A stretch of 64,000 nt of DNA from positions 310,001-374,000 of the forward strand of contig NZ_QMEY01000006.1 of assembly GCF_003315795.1 (NCBI RefSeq). Direction: 5' to 3'. Shown one piece after another: positions 55,153 to 64,000 of this stretch; position 1 is the stretch's first letter; every line of letters begins with the position of its first letter. The position numbers and the translations under genes were made by a program. Source of the DNA: Spongiactinospora rosea. Lineage in GTDB: Bacteria > Actinomycetota > Actinomycetes > Streptosporangiales > Streptosporangiaceae. The notes under the pieces were generated by a model. That model was given only the letters and a program-made list of their open reading frames with translations, had not been told where the DNA came from and did no database searches.

Positions 55153-55725
55153 ATGGCACACAGCGACACCACACCCCGATCCGGCCTCGTCGCCGGAATC
55201 GCGGTCGGCCTCATCGCGACCGTGGTCGGGGCGGGCGCCTACGGCGCGATAGTTGTCATCACCGGTCGCGAACTCGGCATCGCCGCGATCGGCATCGGCG
55301 TCATCATCGGCGTGGCCATGATGGCCGTGCGGCCCACCAGCCCGGTCCTTCCCGTGCTGGCGGCGCTGTTCGCCCTCATCGGCTGCGTCCTTGGCCAGAT
55401 CGGCGCCGTGACCCAGCTCCTCATCAACGAACTGGCCAAGCAGAACATCACGATGGGCCATACCGAGGCCCTGACGAACGTCGTCGGCGGCTTCAGCGGC
55501 TTCATCGCCGAAGAGCCGATCATGCTGCTGTTCTGGGTGATCAGCGCGGCGGCCGGGTTCAGCTTCGTCAACAACAAGGTCAAGGCCGCCCGTGCCGCCG
55601 ACCTGGAGCCTCAGGCGGGCGACAAGGAGCCCGGCGGACCGATGCCGAGCTCCTTCGGGACCCCAGGTCAGGCCCCGGTGGGCACGCCGCCGCAGGACGA
55701 CGGCGCGAAGCACCCCGGCGCCTGA
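55153..55725 (+). CDS. Small four-helix membrane protein
   Basis: 190 residues with four hydrophobic helices (LVAGIAVGLIATVVGAGAYG, LGIAAIGIGVIIGVAMMAV, VLPVLAALFALIGCVLGQIG and IMLLFWVISAAAGFSFV) and a hydrophilic Pro/Gly-rich tail of about 50 residues. Similar unnamed proteins occur in other actinobacteria. A -10-like TAGAGT lies at 55103-55108. It is divergent from gap and shares the dre-like site. The function is unknown. Confidence 0.8.
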   Translation: MAHSDTTPRSGLVAGIAVGLIATVVGAGAYGAIVVITGRELGIAAIGIGVIIGVAMMAVRPTSPVLPVLAALFALIGCVLGQIGAVTQLLINELAKQNITMGHTEALTNVVGGFSGFIAEEPIMLLFWVISAAAGFSFVNNKVKAARAADLEPQAGDKEPGGPMPSSFGTPGQAPVGTPPQDDGAKHPGA

Positions 55726-55749
55726 CCATCGCACATCGCACAGCGCGAC

Positions 55750-55779
55750 CCCGGGCGCCCCGGACCCCGCCCGCCCGGG
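55750..55779. terminator. Convergent hairpin before whiA's end
   Basis: CCCGGGCG at 55750-55757 and CGCCCGGG at 55772-55779 form an 8-bp stem around a 14-base loop between the convergent stops at 55725 and 55799. Confidence 0.45.
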
Positions 55780-55798
55780 CACATCCGCCGCTACGCCG

Positions 55799-56779
55799 TC
55801 ACGTGGAGAGCATCTCGACCGTCAGATTGGCCTCGGTGTTGGGCACGCCCATCTCCACCGCGCGCTTGTCGGCCATGGCCAGCAGCCGCCGGATCCGCCC
55901 GGCGATCGCGTCCTTGGTGAGCGGCGGGTCGGCGATCTGTCCCAGTTCTTCCAGCGACGCCTGCTTGTGCTCGACCCGCAGCCGCCCGGCGATCACCAGA
56001 TGCTCGGGAGCGTCGTCGCCGAGGATCTCCAGCGCCCGCTGCACCCTCGCCCCCGCGGCCACCGCCGCGCGGGCCGACCTGCGGAGGTTGGCGTCGTCGA
56101 AGTTGGCCAGCCGGTTGGCGGTGGCGCGCACCTCGCGGCGCATCCGCCGCTCCTCCCAGGCCAGCACGCTGTCGTGGGCGCCGAGCCGGGTCAGCAGCGC
56201 GCTGATGGCGTCGCCGTCGCGGACGACCACGCGGTCCACGCCGCGCACCTCGCGCGCCTTGGCGTGGATCTTCAGCCGCCGCGCCGCGCCCACCAGCGCG
56301 AGCGCCGCCTCCGGGCCGGGGCAGGTCACCTCCAGCGACATCGACCTGCCGGGCTCGGTGAGCGACCCGTGCGCCAGGAACGCGCCCCGCCACGCGGCCT
56401 CGGCATCGCACGTCGCCCCCGCGACGACCTGCCGGGGCAGGCCGCGCACCGGACGCCCGTGGTTGTCGATCAAGCCGGTCTGCCGGGCCAGCGCCTCGCC
56501 GTCGCGGTAGACGCGCACGACGTACCGGGACCCCTTGCGCAACCCCGCGGGCGCGAGGACCAGGACCTCGGCCTTGTGCCCGAAGACCTCCCCGATGTCC
56601 CGGATCAGCCGGCGGGCCGTGGCGTTGGTGTCGAGCTCGGCCTCGATCACGATGCGGCCGCCCACCAGGTGCAGGCCGCTGGCGAAGCGGAGCAGCGTCG
56701 AGACCTCCGCCTTGCGGCAACAGGGCTTGAGCACCGATAGGCGGCTCAGCTCGTCTTTCACCACACCTGTCATGGCCAT
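55799..56779 (-). CDS. whiA: WhiA, sporulation regulator
   Basis: 326 residues. N-terminal LAGLIDADG-like part ([52 protein letters not shown]) and a C-terminal helix-turn-helix ([29 protein letters not shown]). In Streptomyces WhiA works with WhiB to switch on sporulation and division genes. It is the last gene of the uvrC-rapZ-yvcK-whiA run, an order conserved across Gram-positive bacteria. A start two codons downstream (56773) is also possible. Confidence 0.96.
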   Translation of the reverse strand: MAMTGVVKDELSRLSVLKPCCRKAEVSTLLRFASGLHLVGGRIVIEAELDTNATARRLIRDIGEVFGHKAEVLVLAPAGLRKGSRYVVRVYRDGEALARQTGLIDNHGRPVRGLPRQVVAGATCDAEAAWRGAFLAHGSLTEPGRSMSLEVTCPGPEAALALVGAARRLKIHAKAREVRGVDRVVVRDGDAISALLTRLGAHDSVLAWEERRMRREVRATANRLANFDDANLRRSARAAVAAGARVQRALEILGDDAPEHLVIAGRLRVEHKQASLEELGQIADPPLTKDAIAGRIRRLLAMADKRAVEMGVPNTEANLTVEMLST

Positions 56780-56851
56780 GTGCGTTAGTCCTCCCCCATA
56801 CAGACCCGGCTCACAGCAGTCTCTCGCACTCGCCGCGCGCGCTGACCAGGA

Positions 56852-57841
56852 TCAACGCTTCTCATGGAAAATCTCGTCAAGGACCGATGCAAGACGTCGT
56901 GCATCGTGCCTGGGCGAGCCGTCGGACCTGGCGACCTCGGCCGTGATCAGCCGGGCGCCCATGGCGACCGCGGCCTTCTCCAGCTCCTCGTGGTCGTCGA
57001 CCACCCCGGTGTCGGCGAGCACGATGTCCAGGTGCAGCGCGGGGGCGTGCTGCCGCAGCACCTCAAGGTGCTGCTGTGGGGAGAAGCCGTCGGTCTCGCC
57101 CTGCTGGGGCGCGAGGTTGAGCGCGACCAGCCGCCTGGCCCGCGTCTCGTGCAGGGCCTGGGCCAGCTTGGGGACCATCAGGTGCGGCAGCACGCTGGTG
57201 AACCACGAACCCGGGCCGAAGATCACCCAGTCGGCCTCGCGCACCGCCTGGATGGCCTGCGGCGAGGCCGGGGGGTCGGGCGGGACCAGCGAGATCGCCC
57301 GCACCCGGCCGGGGGTGGAGGCGCAGGCCACCTGCCCGCGTACGGTCGAGACCCGGCCCTCAAGCTCCACCTCGGCCACGATGTCGAGCGGCACCGAGGC
57401 CATCGGCAGCACCCGGCCGTGCGCCCCGAGGAGCCGCCCCACCCAGTCCAGCCCGGCCACGGGGTCGTCGAGCAGCTCCCACAGGGCCACGATGAGCAGG
57501 TTGCCCACCGCGTGCCCGTGCAGGTCGCCCTCGCTGCGGAAGCGGTGTTGCACCACCTCGCTCCAGGTGCGGCCCCAGTCGTCGTCGCCGCACAGCGCGG
57601 CCAGCGCCATCCGCAGGTCGCCCGGTGGCAGCACGCCCAGCTCACGGCGCAGCCGGCCGCTGGACCCGCCGTCGTCGGCCACCGTCACCACGGCGGACAG
57701 CTCCGAGGTCACCCGGCGTAACGCCGACAGCGAGGCGTACAGTCCGTGCCCGCCGCCGAGCGCCACCACCCGCGGCCCCGCGGAGACGCCAGGTCTGGAC
57801 GGTGCGGGCGGCGCGGGGGGATCGTCGTTCGGGCGGCTCAC
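56852..57841 (-). CDS. yvcK: YvcK/CofD-like gluconeogenesis factor
   Basis: 329 residues of the CofD-like family: VVALGGGHGLYASLSALRRV, VVTVADDGGSSGRLRRELGVLPPGDLRMALAAL, HAVGNLLIVAL and IFGPGSWFTSVLPHLMV. In Bacillus and mycobacteria it binds UDP-sugars and affects carbon use and cell-wall synthesis. The GTG at 57841 overlaps the rapZ stop (GTGA). The first 25 residues are Pro/Ala-rich. Confidence 0.94.
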   Translation of the reverse strand: MSRPNDDPPAPPAPSRPGVSAGPRVVALGGGHGLYASLSALRRVTSELSAVVTVADDGGSSGRLRRELGVLPPGDLRMALAALCGDDDWGRTWSEVVQHRFRSEGDLHGHAVGNLLIVALWELLDDPVAGLDWVGRLLGAHGRVLPMASVPLDIVAEVELEGRVSTVRGQVACASTPGRVRAISLVPPDPPASPQAIQAVREADWVIFGPGSWFTSVLPHLMVPKLAQALHETRARRLVALNLAPQQGETDGFSPQQHLEVLRQHAPALHLDIVLADTGVVDDHEELEKAAVAMGARLITAEVARSDGSPRHDARRLASVLDEIFHEKR

Positions 57842-58719
57842 TCCCGGCCCACATCCCGGTGACTCACCTGGACCTCCATCTGCCGGTCGCGCAATCGCCC
57901 GGCGATCTGCTCGGCCATGGCGACGCTCCGGTGCTTTCCGCCGGTACATCCCACCGCAAGCGTGGCATAGCCCTTGCCCTCGCGCGAGTAGCCCGCCGCG
58001 ACGATGCCGAGGACCTCCTCGTACGCGTCCAGGAACTGCTTGGCGCCCGGCTGGTTGAGCACGTAGTCGCGCACCGGGGCGTCCAGCCCGTTCATCGGCC
58101 GGAGCTCGGGCACCCAGTGCGGGTTGGGCAGGAACCGGCAGTCGATCACCAGGTCGGCATCGACCGGCATGCCGTACTTGTAGCCGAAGGAGACCACGTT
58201 GATCCGCAGCCCCGGCCGGTCCTCGCCGCCGAAGAACGCCACGATCTTGTGGCGCAGCTCGTGCACGTTGAGCGAGGAGGTGTCGATCACCAGGTCGGCG
58301 TTGGCCCGGACGTCGCGCAGGATGCCGCGCTCGCGGGCGATGCCGTCGACCAGTCGCCCCTCCCCCTGCAGCGGGTGCGGCCTGCGGACGTTTTCGAACC
58401 GTCGCACCAGCTCCTCGTCGCCCGCCTCCAGGAAGACGACGCGCACCCCCACGCCGCGCCCCTCCAGCTCCTCGATCGCCACGTTGAGGTCGCTGGTGAA
58501 GGCGAGGCTGCGCACGTCGACCACGGCGGCGACCTTGTCGGCCGCGAGTTTGGCCCGGCCGACCTCTTCGGCCAGGGAGAACAGCATCCCGGGCGGCAGG
58601 TTGTCGATGACGAACCAGCCAAGGTCCTCAAGGGCCTTGGCGGCGGTGCTTCGCCCCGCGCCGGACATGCCGGTGACGATGACGAACGCCGGTTCGCCCC
58701 CTTTGGCGGTGGCGTTCAT
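57838..58719 (-). CDS. rapZ: RapZ, nucleotide-binding adaptor protein
   Basis: 293 residues: P-loop VIVTGMSGAGRSTAAKALED (with Arg in place of the usual Lys), FVIDNLPPGML, VVFLEAGDEELVRRF, and the C-terminal domain FGYKYGMPVDADLVIDCRFLPNPHW and IGCTGGKHRSVAMAEQIA. In E. coli RapZ guides RNase E to the GlmZ RNA; in actinobacteria its role is less clear. It lies between uvrC and yvcK. Confidence 0.95.
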   Translation of the reverse strand: MNATAKGGEPAFVIVTGMSGAGRSTAAKALEDLGWFVIDNLPPGMLFSLAEEVGRAKLAADKVAAVVDVRSLAFTSDLNVAIEELEGRGVGVRVVFLEAGDEELVRRFENVRRPHPLQGEGRLVDGIARERGILRDVRANADLVIDTSSLNVHELRHKIVAFFGGEDRPGLRINVVSFGYKYGMPVDADLVIDCRFLPNPHWVPELRPMNGLDAPVRDYVLNQPGAKQFLDAYEEVLGIVAAGYSREGKGYATLAVGCTGGKHRSVAMAEQIAGRLRDRQMEVQVSHRDVGRE

Positions 58720-58732
58720 GGCTCTTCCCCCC

Positions 58733-60655
58733 TCATGAGGACCTCAGTGAGGACATGATCACCTCGGCCAGCGCGGGCCCGATGCCGGGCACCTCGCAGA
58801 TATCCTCCACCGTGGCGTCACGCAGCCGTTTGACCGAACCGAAGTGCCGCAGCAGCGCCTGCCTGCGGGCGGGCCCCAGCCCCGGCACACCGTCCAGCTC
58901 GCTCTCCTTGACGCCCTTGGCGCGCTTGGACCGATGGTAGGTGATGGCGAAGCGGTGCGCCTCGTCACGGACCCGCTGGAGCAGGTAAAGGCCCTCGCTC
59001 GTGCGGGGCAGGATCACCGGCTGGTCATCGCCCGCGGGCCAGACCTCCTCCAGCCGCTTGGCCAGGCCGCACACCGCAACGTCGTCGACGCCCAGCTCGT
59101 CGAGCGCCCGCTGGGCGGCGGCGGCCTGGGCCGGGCCGCCGTCCACGACCACGAGGTTGGGCGGGTAGGCGAACTTGCGCGGGCGGCCGGTCTCGGGGTC
59201 GATCGGCTCGCCGCCGGGCTCGGGGCCCAGCTCGCCGGTGGCGCTGCGCTCCTCCAGGTAGCGCTTGAAGCGCCGCGAGATCACCTCGTGGATCGAGGCG
59301 ACATCGCCCTGCCCGGACAGGCCGCGGATCGAGAAGCGGCGGTATTCGCTCTTGCGGGCCAGGCCGTCTTCGAAGACGACCATGGAGGCCACCACGTCGT
59401 CGCCCATGGTGTGGGACACGTCGTAGCACTCGATGCGCAGCGGCGCCTGGTCCAGGGCGAGCCCGTCGGCGATCTCCTGGAGCGCCTTGCTGCGAGTGGT
59501 CAGATCGCTGGCCCGGCGCAGCTTGTGCTGGGCCAGCGCCTCCTTGGCGTTGCGCTCGACCGTCTCCATCAGGGTCTTCTTGTCGCCGCGCTGCGGCACC
59601 CTGACCTCGACCCTGGCCTTGCGCTGCTCGCCGAGCAGCTCGGCCACCGCGTCGGCGTCGGGCGGCAGCGCGGGCACCAGCACCTCGCGGGGCAGCGCCT
59701 CCGGCGCGGCGTCGCCGTACATCTGCAGCAGGAAGTGCTCGACCAGCTCGCCGGGGGAGGTCTCCTCGACCTTGTCCACCACCCACCCGCGCTGCCCGCG
59801 GATGCGCCCGCCGCGCACGTAGAAGACCTGGACGGCGGCTTCGAGCTGGTCGTCGGCCAGCGCGATGACGTCGGCGTCGGTGCCCTCACCGAGGACCACC
59901 GACTGCTTTTCCAGCGCCCGCTGCAGGGCCTGGACGTCGTCGCGCAGCCGGGCCGCGCGCTCGAATTCCTCCGCCGCGGCGGCCTCGCGCATCTCGCGCT
60001 CCAGGCGCTTGATGAAGCGGCCGGTGTTGCCCGCCATGAAGTCGCAGAAGTCGTCGGCGAGCGCCCGGTGTTCCTGCTCGGTCACCCGGGCCACGCAGGG
60101 CGCGGAGCACTTGTCGATGTATCCGAGCAGGCAGGGGCGGCCGATCTGGCCCGCCCGCTTGAAGACGCCCGCCGAGCAGGTGCGCACGGGGAACACCCGC
60201 AGCAGCAGGTCGACGGTCTCGCGGATGGCCCACGCGTGCGAGTAGGGGCCGAAGTAGCGGGTGCCCCTGCGCTTGGCGCCGCGCATCACCTGGACCCTGG
60301 GGAAGGTCTCGTCCATGGTGACCGCGAGGTAGGGGTAGGACTTGTCGTCGCGGTACTTGACGTTGAAGCGGGGGTCGAACTCCTTGATCCAGGAGTATTC
60401 GAGCTGGAGCGCCTCGACCTCGGTGTTGACCACCGTCCAGTCGACGGCCGCGGCGGTGGTGAGCATGGTCTGCGTGCGCGGGTGCAGGCCGGCGAAGTCG
60501 GCGAAGTAGGAGTTGAGCCGCTGGCGCAGGCTCTTGGCCTTGCCCACGTAGATGACCCGGCCGCCGGGGTCGGTGAAGCGGTAGACCCCCGGCGACTCCG
60601 GTATCGATCCGGCTGCCGGGCGGAAGCTCAAGGGGCTGCTCGCGGTTCTCGCCAC
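58733..60655 (-). CDS. uvrC: UvrC, excinuclease subunit C
   Basis: 640 residues. GIY-YIG nuclease [25 protein letters not shown]; cysteine cluster [31 protein letters not shown] motif [26 protein letters not shown] (split here); RNase H-like nuclease [13 protein letters not shown] and a C-terminal helix-hairpin-helix pair ([30 protein letters not shown]). It makes both cuts in nucleotide excision repair. I chose the GTG at 60655; longer readings extend into GC-rich intergenic sequence. Confidence 0.96.
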   Translation of the reverse strand: MARTASSPLSFRPAAGSIPESPGVYRFTDPGGRVIYVGKAKSLRQRLNSYFADFAGLHPRTQTMLTTAAAVDWTVVNTEVEALQLEYSWIKEFDPRFNVKYRDDKSYPYLAVTMDETFPRVQVMRGAKRRGTRYFGPYSHAWAIRETVDLLLRVFPVRTCSAGVFKRAGQIGRPCLLGYIDKCSAPCVARVTEQEHRALADDFCDFMAGNTGRFIKRLEREMREAAAAEEFERAARLRDDVQALQRALEKQSVVLGEGTDADVIALADDQLEAAVQVFYVRGGRIRGQRGWVVDKVEETSPGELVEHFLLQMYGDAAPEALPREVLVPALPPDADAVAELLGEQRKARVEVRVPQRGDKKTLMETVERNAKEALAQHKLRRASDLTTRSKALQEIADGLALDQAPLRIECYDVSHTMGDDVVASMVVFEDGLARKSEYRRFSIRGLSGQGDVASIHEVISRRFKRYLEERSATGELGPEPGGEPIDPETGRPRKFAYPPNLVVVDGGPAQAAAAQRALDELGVDDVAVCGLAKRLEEVWPAGDDQPVILPRTSEGLYLLQRVRDEAHRFAITYHRSKRAKGVKESELDGVPGLGPARRQALLRHFGSVKRLRDATVEDICEVPGIGPALAEVIMSSLRSS

Positions 60656-60748
60656 GATTGAAAGCCTATCGGCCCTCACCGACAGAGCGGCGCGCCCGAA
60701 TGCCCTGCCCCGCCTGCCCTCGCGCGCGCGGCCCGCCGGGCCCATGCC

Positions 60749-60796
60749 GCATGCCCTGCCCGGGAAGGGCGGTGTGCCCTCCCGGACAGGGCATGC
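60749..60796. terminator. Long hairpin between the first Rieske gene and uvrC
   Basis: About 21 paired positions: GCATGCCCTG-C-CCGGG on the left matches CCCGG-A-CAGGGCATGC on the right with one mismatch, and the inner part AGGGC-GGTGT-GCCCT extends the stem after a one-base bulge. It lies just beyond the Rieske gene stop (60806), so it probably terminates that transcript. Confidence 0.7.
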
Positions 60797-60805
60797 GCGC
60801 ACGGC

Positions 60806-61324
60806 TCAGGCCAGGGAGATCGCGTCGCCCTCGACCTTGATCTGCTTCGCCGGGAGCGGCTCGGTCGCGGGCCCGGCCGCCACCGAACCGTCGGCGATCT
60901 TGAACTTGCTCCCGTGGCAGGGGCAGTTGATCGTCCCGCCGCTGACGTCTTCGACCGCGCACCCCTTGTGGGTGCAGGCCACACTGAACGCCTTGTACTC
61001 CCCCGCCGTGGGCTGCGTGACGACGATCTGCTGCTCCTTGAAGATCGCGCCACCGCCCTCGGGGATGTCGGACGTCCGCGCGAATCCGCCCGCGCCGCCG
61101 CTCTCGCCCGTCGCCGAGGCCGAGGGGGCGGACGGCGCGGACGACGTGGACGCGGTGGCCGAGTCGGTGCCGCCAGTGCCGCCGGGATCGCCGTACGACG
61201 AGCACGCGGCCAGCACGGCCACCAGGCCCGCGCCTCCCGCGCCCACGACCAGCACGCGGCGCGTGGGGTCCGAGGCCGCCGTCTGCGGCTGCGCGGCGTT
61301 CGGCCCGGCTGAGAGGTCGCTCAT
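60806..61324 (-). CDS. Rieske [2Fe-2S] lipoprotein 1
   Basis: 172 residues. A hydrophobic segment ends in a lipobox-like VAVLAACSS (Cys about residue 41), then a Ser/Thr/Ala/Gly linker of about 40 residues, then a Rieske domain with CTHKGCAVEDVSGGTINCPCHGS, giving Cys-x-His...Cys-x2-His. RR near residue 22 (TRRVLVVGAGG) suggests Tat export of the folded cluster protein. It should carry electrons at the outer membrane face; the partner is unknown. A paralogue follows upstream at 61498. Confidence 0.9.
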   Translation of the reverse strand: MSDLSAGPNAAQPQTAASDPTRRVLVVGAGGAGLVAVLAACSSYGDPGGTGGTDSATASTSSAPSAPSASATGESGGAGGFARTSDIPEGGGAIFKEQQIVVTQPTAGEYKAFSVACTHKGCAVEDVSGGTINCPCHGSKFKIADGSVAAGPATEPLPAKQIKVEGDAISLA

Positions 61325-61497
61325 CGCGCGCCTCCCCGAGGTCCGGACCCGACATTCGGTGCGTGTCGCCACCTGTTCCTCACAAGCCCCTCCAGTGGTG
61401 TTTCCTTACATTGACGTACGGATAAGACCGTCCGAAGGTTTCAGCTTGCTCGGCCCGGATCCCCGGTTCCATGCACATTTACCAAAAAGGTGTGATG

Positions 61498-61938
61498 TCA
61501 GCCGACGACGATGCCGTCGTTCTGCACCTTGAGCGGGAAGGCCACCAGCGGAGCCTCCGCGGGACCGGCCACGCACTTGCCCGAGTCGATGGCGAACTGG
61601 CTGCCGTGGCAGGGGCACTCGATCACGCCGTCCCTGACCCGCCCGACGGCGCAGCCCGCGTGCGGGCAGGTCGCCGTGTACGCCTTGAACACCCCGGCGC
61701 TCGGCTGGGTGACCACGAGCTTCCAGTCGTCGAACACCTTGCCTCCGCCGACCGGGATGTCCGCGGTCTTGGCGATGACCTTCCCCTTGATCCCCGGCGG
61801 CACGGCCGGGGTGGCGGGCGCGTTCGAGCCGCAGGCCCCCAGTACGGCGGCCCCGCAGGTCACGCCCACGGCGCCGAGCGCGCCACGGCGCGTCAGGTCA
61901 CGTCCGGGCATGACGAGACCACGCCTTGAATCCGACAT
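61498..61938 (-). CDS. Rieske [2Fe-2S] lipoprotein 2
   Basis: 146 residues. Twin-arginine signal DLTRRGALGAVGVTCGAAVLGACG with a lipobox cysteine, and a Rieske domain CPHAGCAVGRVRDGVIECPCHGSQF. It is clearly related to the neighbour at 60806-61324 (both have TADIP/TSDIPEGGG-like starts, VVTQPTAG or VVTQPSAG, and GPATEPL or GPAEAPL), so the pair arose by duplication. Its start is the ATG at 61938. Confidence 0.9.
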   Translation of the reverse strand: MSDSRRGLVMPGRDLTRRGALGAVGVTCGAAVLGACGSNAPATPAVPPGIKGKVIAKTADIPVGGGKVFDDWKLVVTQPSAGVFKAYTATCPHAGCAVGRVRDGVIECPCHGSQFAIDSGKCVAGPAEAPLVAFPLKVQNDGIVVG

Positions 61939-62075
61939 GATGTTGCGGCCCTCCTCGCAACTCCCCCGATCAACCGGGCTCGCACCAGCGTATTGACCGC
62001 CCTCCTCGCCCCGCGATCCAGCCCTCTCCCGCCGCCGCGGCGAAACTGTCGGTGCCGGGGGCCACACTTGTCCCC

Positions 62076-62549
62076 ATGGGCGAGACGGAGAGCGGCGGTG
62101 TGCGGCTGCGAGCGGTCCAGGAGGGCGACCTGGAGGTGTTCCTGGCCCAGGAGCACGATGCCGAGGCGGTGCGGCGATCGGGGTTCGCGCCGCGCCCGGA
62201 GGCCGCCTTCATGACCCACTGGACCGAGCGCATCCTGGCCGACCCGGCCGTCCTGGTGCGCACCGTCACGGTGGACGGCGAGCCCGCCGGGCACATCGTC
62301 TCATGGTGGGACGACGACCGGCGCTTCGTCGGCTACTGGCTCGGCCGGTCCCACTGGGGCCGGGGCGTGGGCACCTTGGCGCTGACGCTGTTCCTCAAGG
62401 AGGAGCCGGTCCGCCCGCTGTACGCCGACCCGCTCACCGGCAACACCGCCTCCGTGCGCCTGCTGGAAAGACTCGGCTTCCGGCGGCAGGGCACCGTGCG
62501 CCACGGCGACGCCGAGCACACCCTCCTCGCCCTCCACGACACGCCATGA
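62076..62549 (+). CDS. GNAT acetyltransferase
   Basis: 157 residues of the RimJ/RimL-like GNAT group: VRLRAVQEGDLEVFLAQEHD, WLGRSHWGRGVGTLALTLFL (acetyl-CoA loop) and LYADPLTGNTASVRLLERLGFRRQGT. It acetylates an unknown amine, peptide or antibiotic. The start is the ATG at 62076. Confidence 0.88.
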   Translation: MGETESGGVRLRAVQEGDLEVFLAQEHDAEAVRRSGFAPRPEAAFMTHWTERILADPAVLVRTVTVDGEPAGHIVSWWDDDRRFVGYWLGRSHWGRGVGTLALTLFLKEEPVRPLYADPLTGNTASVRLLERLGFRRQGTVRHGDAEHTLLALHDTP

Positions 62550-62566
62550 CCGGGCCGCAGAAGCGG

Positions 62567-62595
62567 CCCCGCCGCCCTCGGGGAGGGCGGCGGGG
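62567..62595. terminator. Bidirectional hairpin terminator before uvrA's end
   Basis: A perfect 13-bp stem (CCCCGCCGCCCTC with GAGGGCGGCGGGG) with a GGG loop lies between the convergent stops at 62549 and 62609. A second small hairpin (GGGCCGC-AGAA-GCGGCCC) overlaps it at 62552-62569. Confidence 0.85.
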
Positions 62596-62608
62596 TGGCG
62601 CGGGCCGG

Positions 62609-64000
62609 TCAGCCGGGGAGGATCTTGCGCAGGAAGCGGCCGGTGTGGCTGGCGTCGACCTGGGCCAGGTCTTCGGGGGTGCCGGTGGCGACGACGGTGC
62701 CGCCCCGGGAGCCGCCCTCCGGGCCCATGTCGATGAGCCAGTCGGCGGTCTTGATCACATCGAGGTTGTGCTCGATGACGATCACCGTGTTGCCGCCGTC
62801 CACCAGGCGGCCGAGGACGCCGAGCAGCCGGCGGATGTCCTCGAAGTGCAGGCCGGTGGTCGGCTCGTCGAGCACGTAGACCGTGCGGCCGGTGGAGCGG
62901 CGCTGCAGCTCGGAGGCGAGCTTGACGCGCTGCGCCTCACCGCCCGACAGGGTGGTGGCGGGCTGGCCCAGGCGGACGTAGCCGAGCCCGACGTCGTTGA
63001 GGGTCTTGAGGTGCCGCTTGATCGCGGGGATCGCGTCGAAGAACGACAGGCCCTCCTCGATCGGCATGTCGAGCACCTCGGCGATGGTCTTGCCCTTGTA
63101 GTGGACCTCCAGCGTCTCCCGGTTGTACCGGGCGCCGTGGCAGACCTCGCACGGCACGTAGACGTCGGGCAGGAAGTTCATCTCGATCTTGATGGTGCCG
63201 TCGCCCGCGCACGACTCGCAGCGCCCGCCCTTGACGTTGAAGCTGAACCTTCCCGGCTGGTAGCCGCGCACCTTCGCCTCGCTGGTGGCCGCGAAGAGCT
63301 TCCTGACGTGGTCGAAGACGCCGGTGTAGGTGGCCGGGTTGGAGCGCGGGGTGCGGCCGATGGGCGACTGGTCGACGTGGACGACCTTGTCCACCTGGTC
63401 CATCCCGTTGATCCGGGAGTGCCGGCCGGGCACCGTGCGCGCCCCGTGCAGCTCCTTGGCCAGCGAGGTGTAGAGGATGTCGTTGACCAGGGTGGACTTG
63501 CCCGACCCTGACACGCCGGTGATCGCGGTGAACACGCCGAGCGGGAACTCGACGTCCACGCCCTTGAGATTGTGCTCGCGTGCGCCCTTGACCACGATCT
63601 GCCGCTTCTTGTCGCGCTTGCGGCGCTCGGCGGGCACCGCGATGGACCGCCGCCCGCTGAGGTAGGCGCCGGTCAGCGACCCCTCGCTGGACAGCAGGTC
63701 GCTGACGGTGCCGGAGACCACGACCTGCCCGCCGTGCTCACCGGCTCCCGGGCCGATGTCGACGACCCAGTCGGCGGCGGCGATGGTGTCCTCGTCGTGC
63801 TCGACCACGATGAGGGTGTTGCCCATGTCGCGCAGCCGGATCAGCGTCTCCAGCAGCCGCTGGTTGTCGCGCTGGTGCAGGCCGATGGACGGCTCGTCGA
63901 GGACGTACAGGACGCCGACCAGGCCCGACCCGATCTGTGTGGCCAGCCGGATGCGCTGGGCCTCACCGCCTGCCAGGGTGGCCGCCGCCCGATCCATCGT
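62609..64000 (-). CDS. uvrA: UvrA, excinuclease subunit A, C-terminal part
   Basis: The frame runs off the window, so about half of the protein is seen (464 codons). It contains the end of the first ATPase ([35 protein letters not shown]), the second Walker [17 protein letters not shown], the zinc finger [27 protein letters not shown] (split in two pairs of cysteines), the second signature [15 protein letters not shown] and Walker [17 protein letters not shown]. UvrA finds DNA damage and loads UvrB. It is on the same strand as uvrC. Confidence 0.97.
   Translation of the reverse strand, partial: TMDRAAATLAGGEAQRIRLATQIGSGLVGVLYVLDEPSIGLHQRDNQRLLETLIRLRDMGNTLIVVEHDEDTIAAADWVVDIGPGAGEHGGQVVVSGTVSDLLSSEGSLTGAYLSGRRSIAVPAERRKRDKKRQIVVKGAREHNLKGVDVEFPLGVFTAITGVSGSGKSTLVNDILYTSLAKELHGARTVPGRHSRINGMDQVDKVVHVDQSPIGRTPRSNPATYTGVFDHVRKLFAATSEAKVRGYQPGRFSFNVKGGRCESCAGDGTIKIEMNFLPDVYVPCEVCHGARYNRETLEVHYKGKTIAEVLDMPIEEGLSFFDAIPAIKRHLKTLNDVGLGYVRLGQPATTLSGGEAQRVKLASELQRRSTGRTVYVLDEPTTGLHFEDIRRLLGVLGRLVDGGNTVIVIEHNLDVIKTADWLIDMGPEGGSRGGTVVATGTPEDLAQVDASHTGRFLRKILPG

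Overview
This 64 kb window is very GC-rich. Start codons are often GTG, genes overlap by GTGA or ATGA, and the housekeeping genes lie in the order known from actinobacterial chromosomes (suf operon with sufR and an ABC exporter, ctaA and ctaB, tkt-tal-pgi-zwf-opcA-pgl, rbpA-secG-tpiA-pgk-gap, whiA-yvcK-rapZ-uvrC, uvrA). RbpA, OpcA, WhiA and an acVLRF1-type factor are actinobacterial markers. Gene content fits a filamentous actinomycete, most likely of the Streptosporangiaceae; that family placement is inference. I saw no rRNA, tRNA, CRISPR array or prophage.

Layout. 1-11 kb: end of a sulfotransferase gene, an ABC exporter, a decayed enoyl-CoA hydratase gene, a small helix-turn-helix protein, an ABC-F ATPase, an acVLRF1 ribosome-rescue hydrolase, a degenerate EAL-domain protein, a secreted SnoaL-like protein, hisG/hisE and a DEAD-box helicase. 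11.4-17.9 kb: the suf Fe-S assembly operon (sufR-sufB-sufD-Rieske-sufC-sufS-sufU-sufT, all on the minus strand and translationally coupled), with a SufR-type operator in front. 18-28 kb: ABC exporter, EamA transporter, M43 metalloprotease, GntR regulator with an ornithine-cyclodeaminase-like gene, heme A synthase, YdcF protein, PrsW protease and heme O synthase. 28-36.4 kb: pentose-phosphate and upper glycolytic genes. 36.4-37.5 kb: an adenosine/aminofutalosine deaminase.

37.5-48 kb is an accessory region full of broken genes. It holds two divergent genes that have both lost their 5' ends, an intact carboxylesterase and TetR regulator, a deletion-fused sugar ABC transporter, a frameshifted DegT aminotransferase, an intact unusual regulator, a dihydrodipicolinate-synthase-family gene carrying both a 5-bp duplication and a complete IS200/IS605 element (tnpA/tnpB), and a truncated epimerase. 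Three copies of a palindrome, GGTC-N2-GACC, survive here 25-27 nt upstream of three different start codons. This looks like the remains of a sugar-uptake regulon whose regulator may be the intact gene at 43184-44389.

48-64 kb returns to core functions: coiled-coil protein, Clp-N protein, a GNAT protein with an expanded repeat linker, RbpA, SecG, the gap-pgk-tpiA operon behind a DasR-like (dre) site, WhiA, YvcK, RapZ, UvrC, two Rieske lipoproteins, a GNAT protein and the C-terminal part of UvrA.
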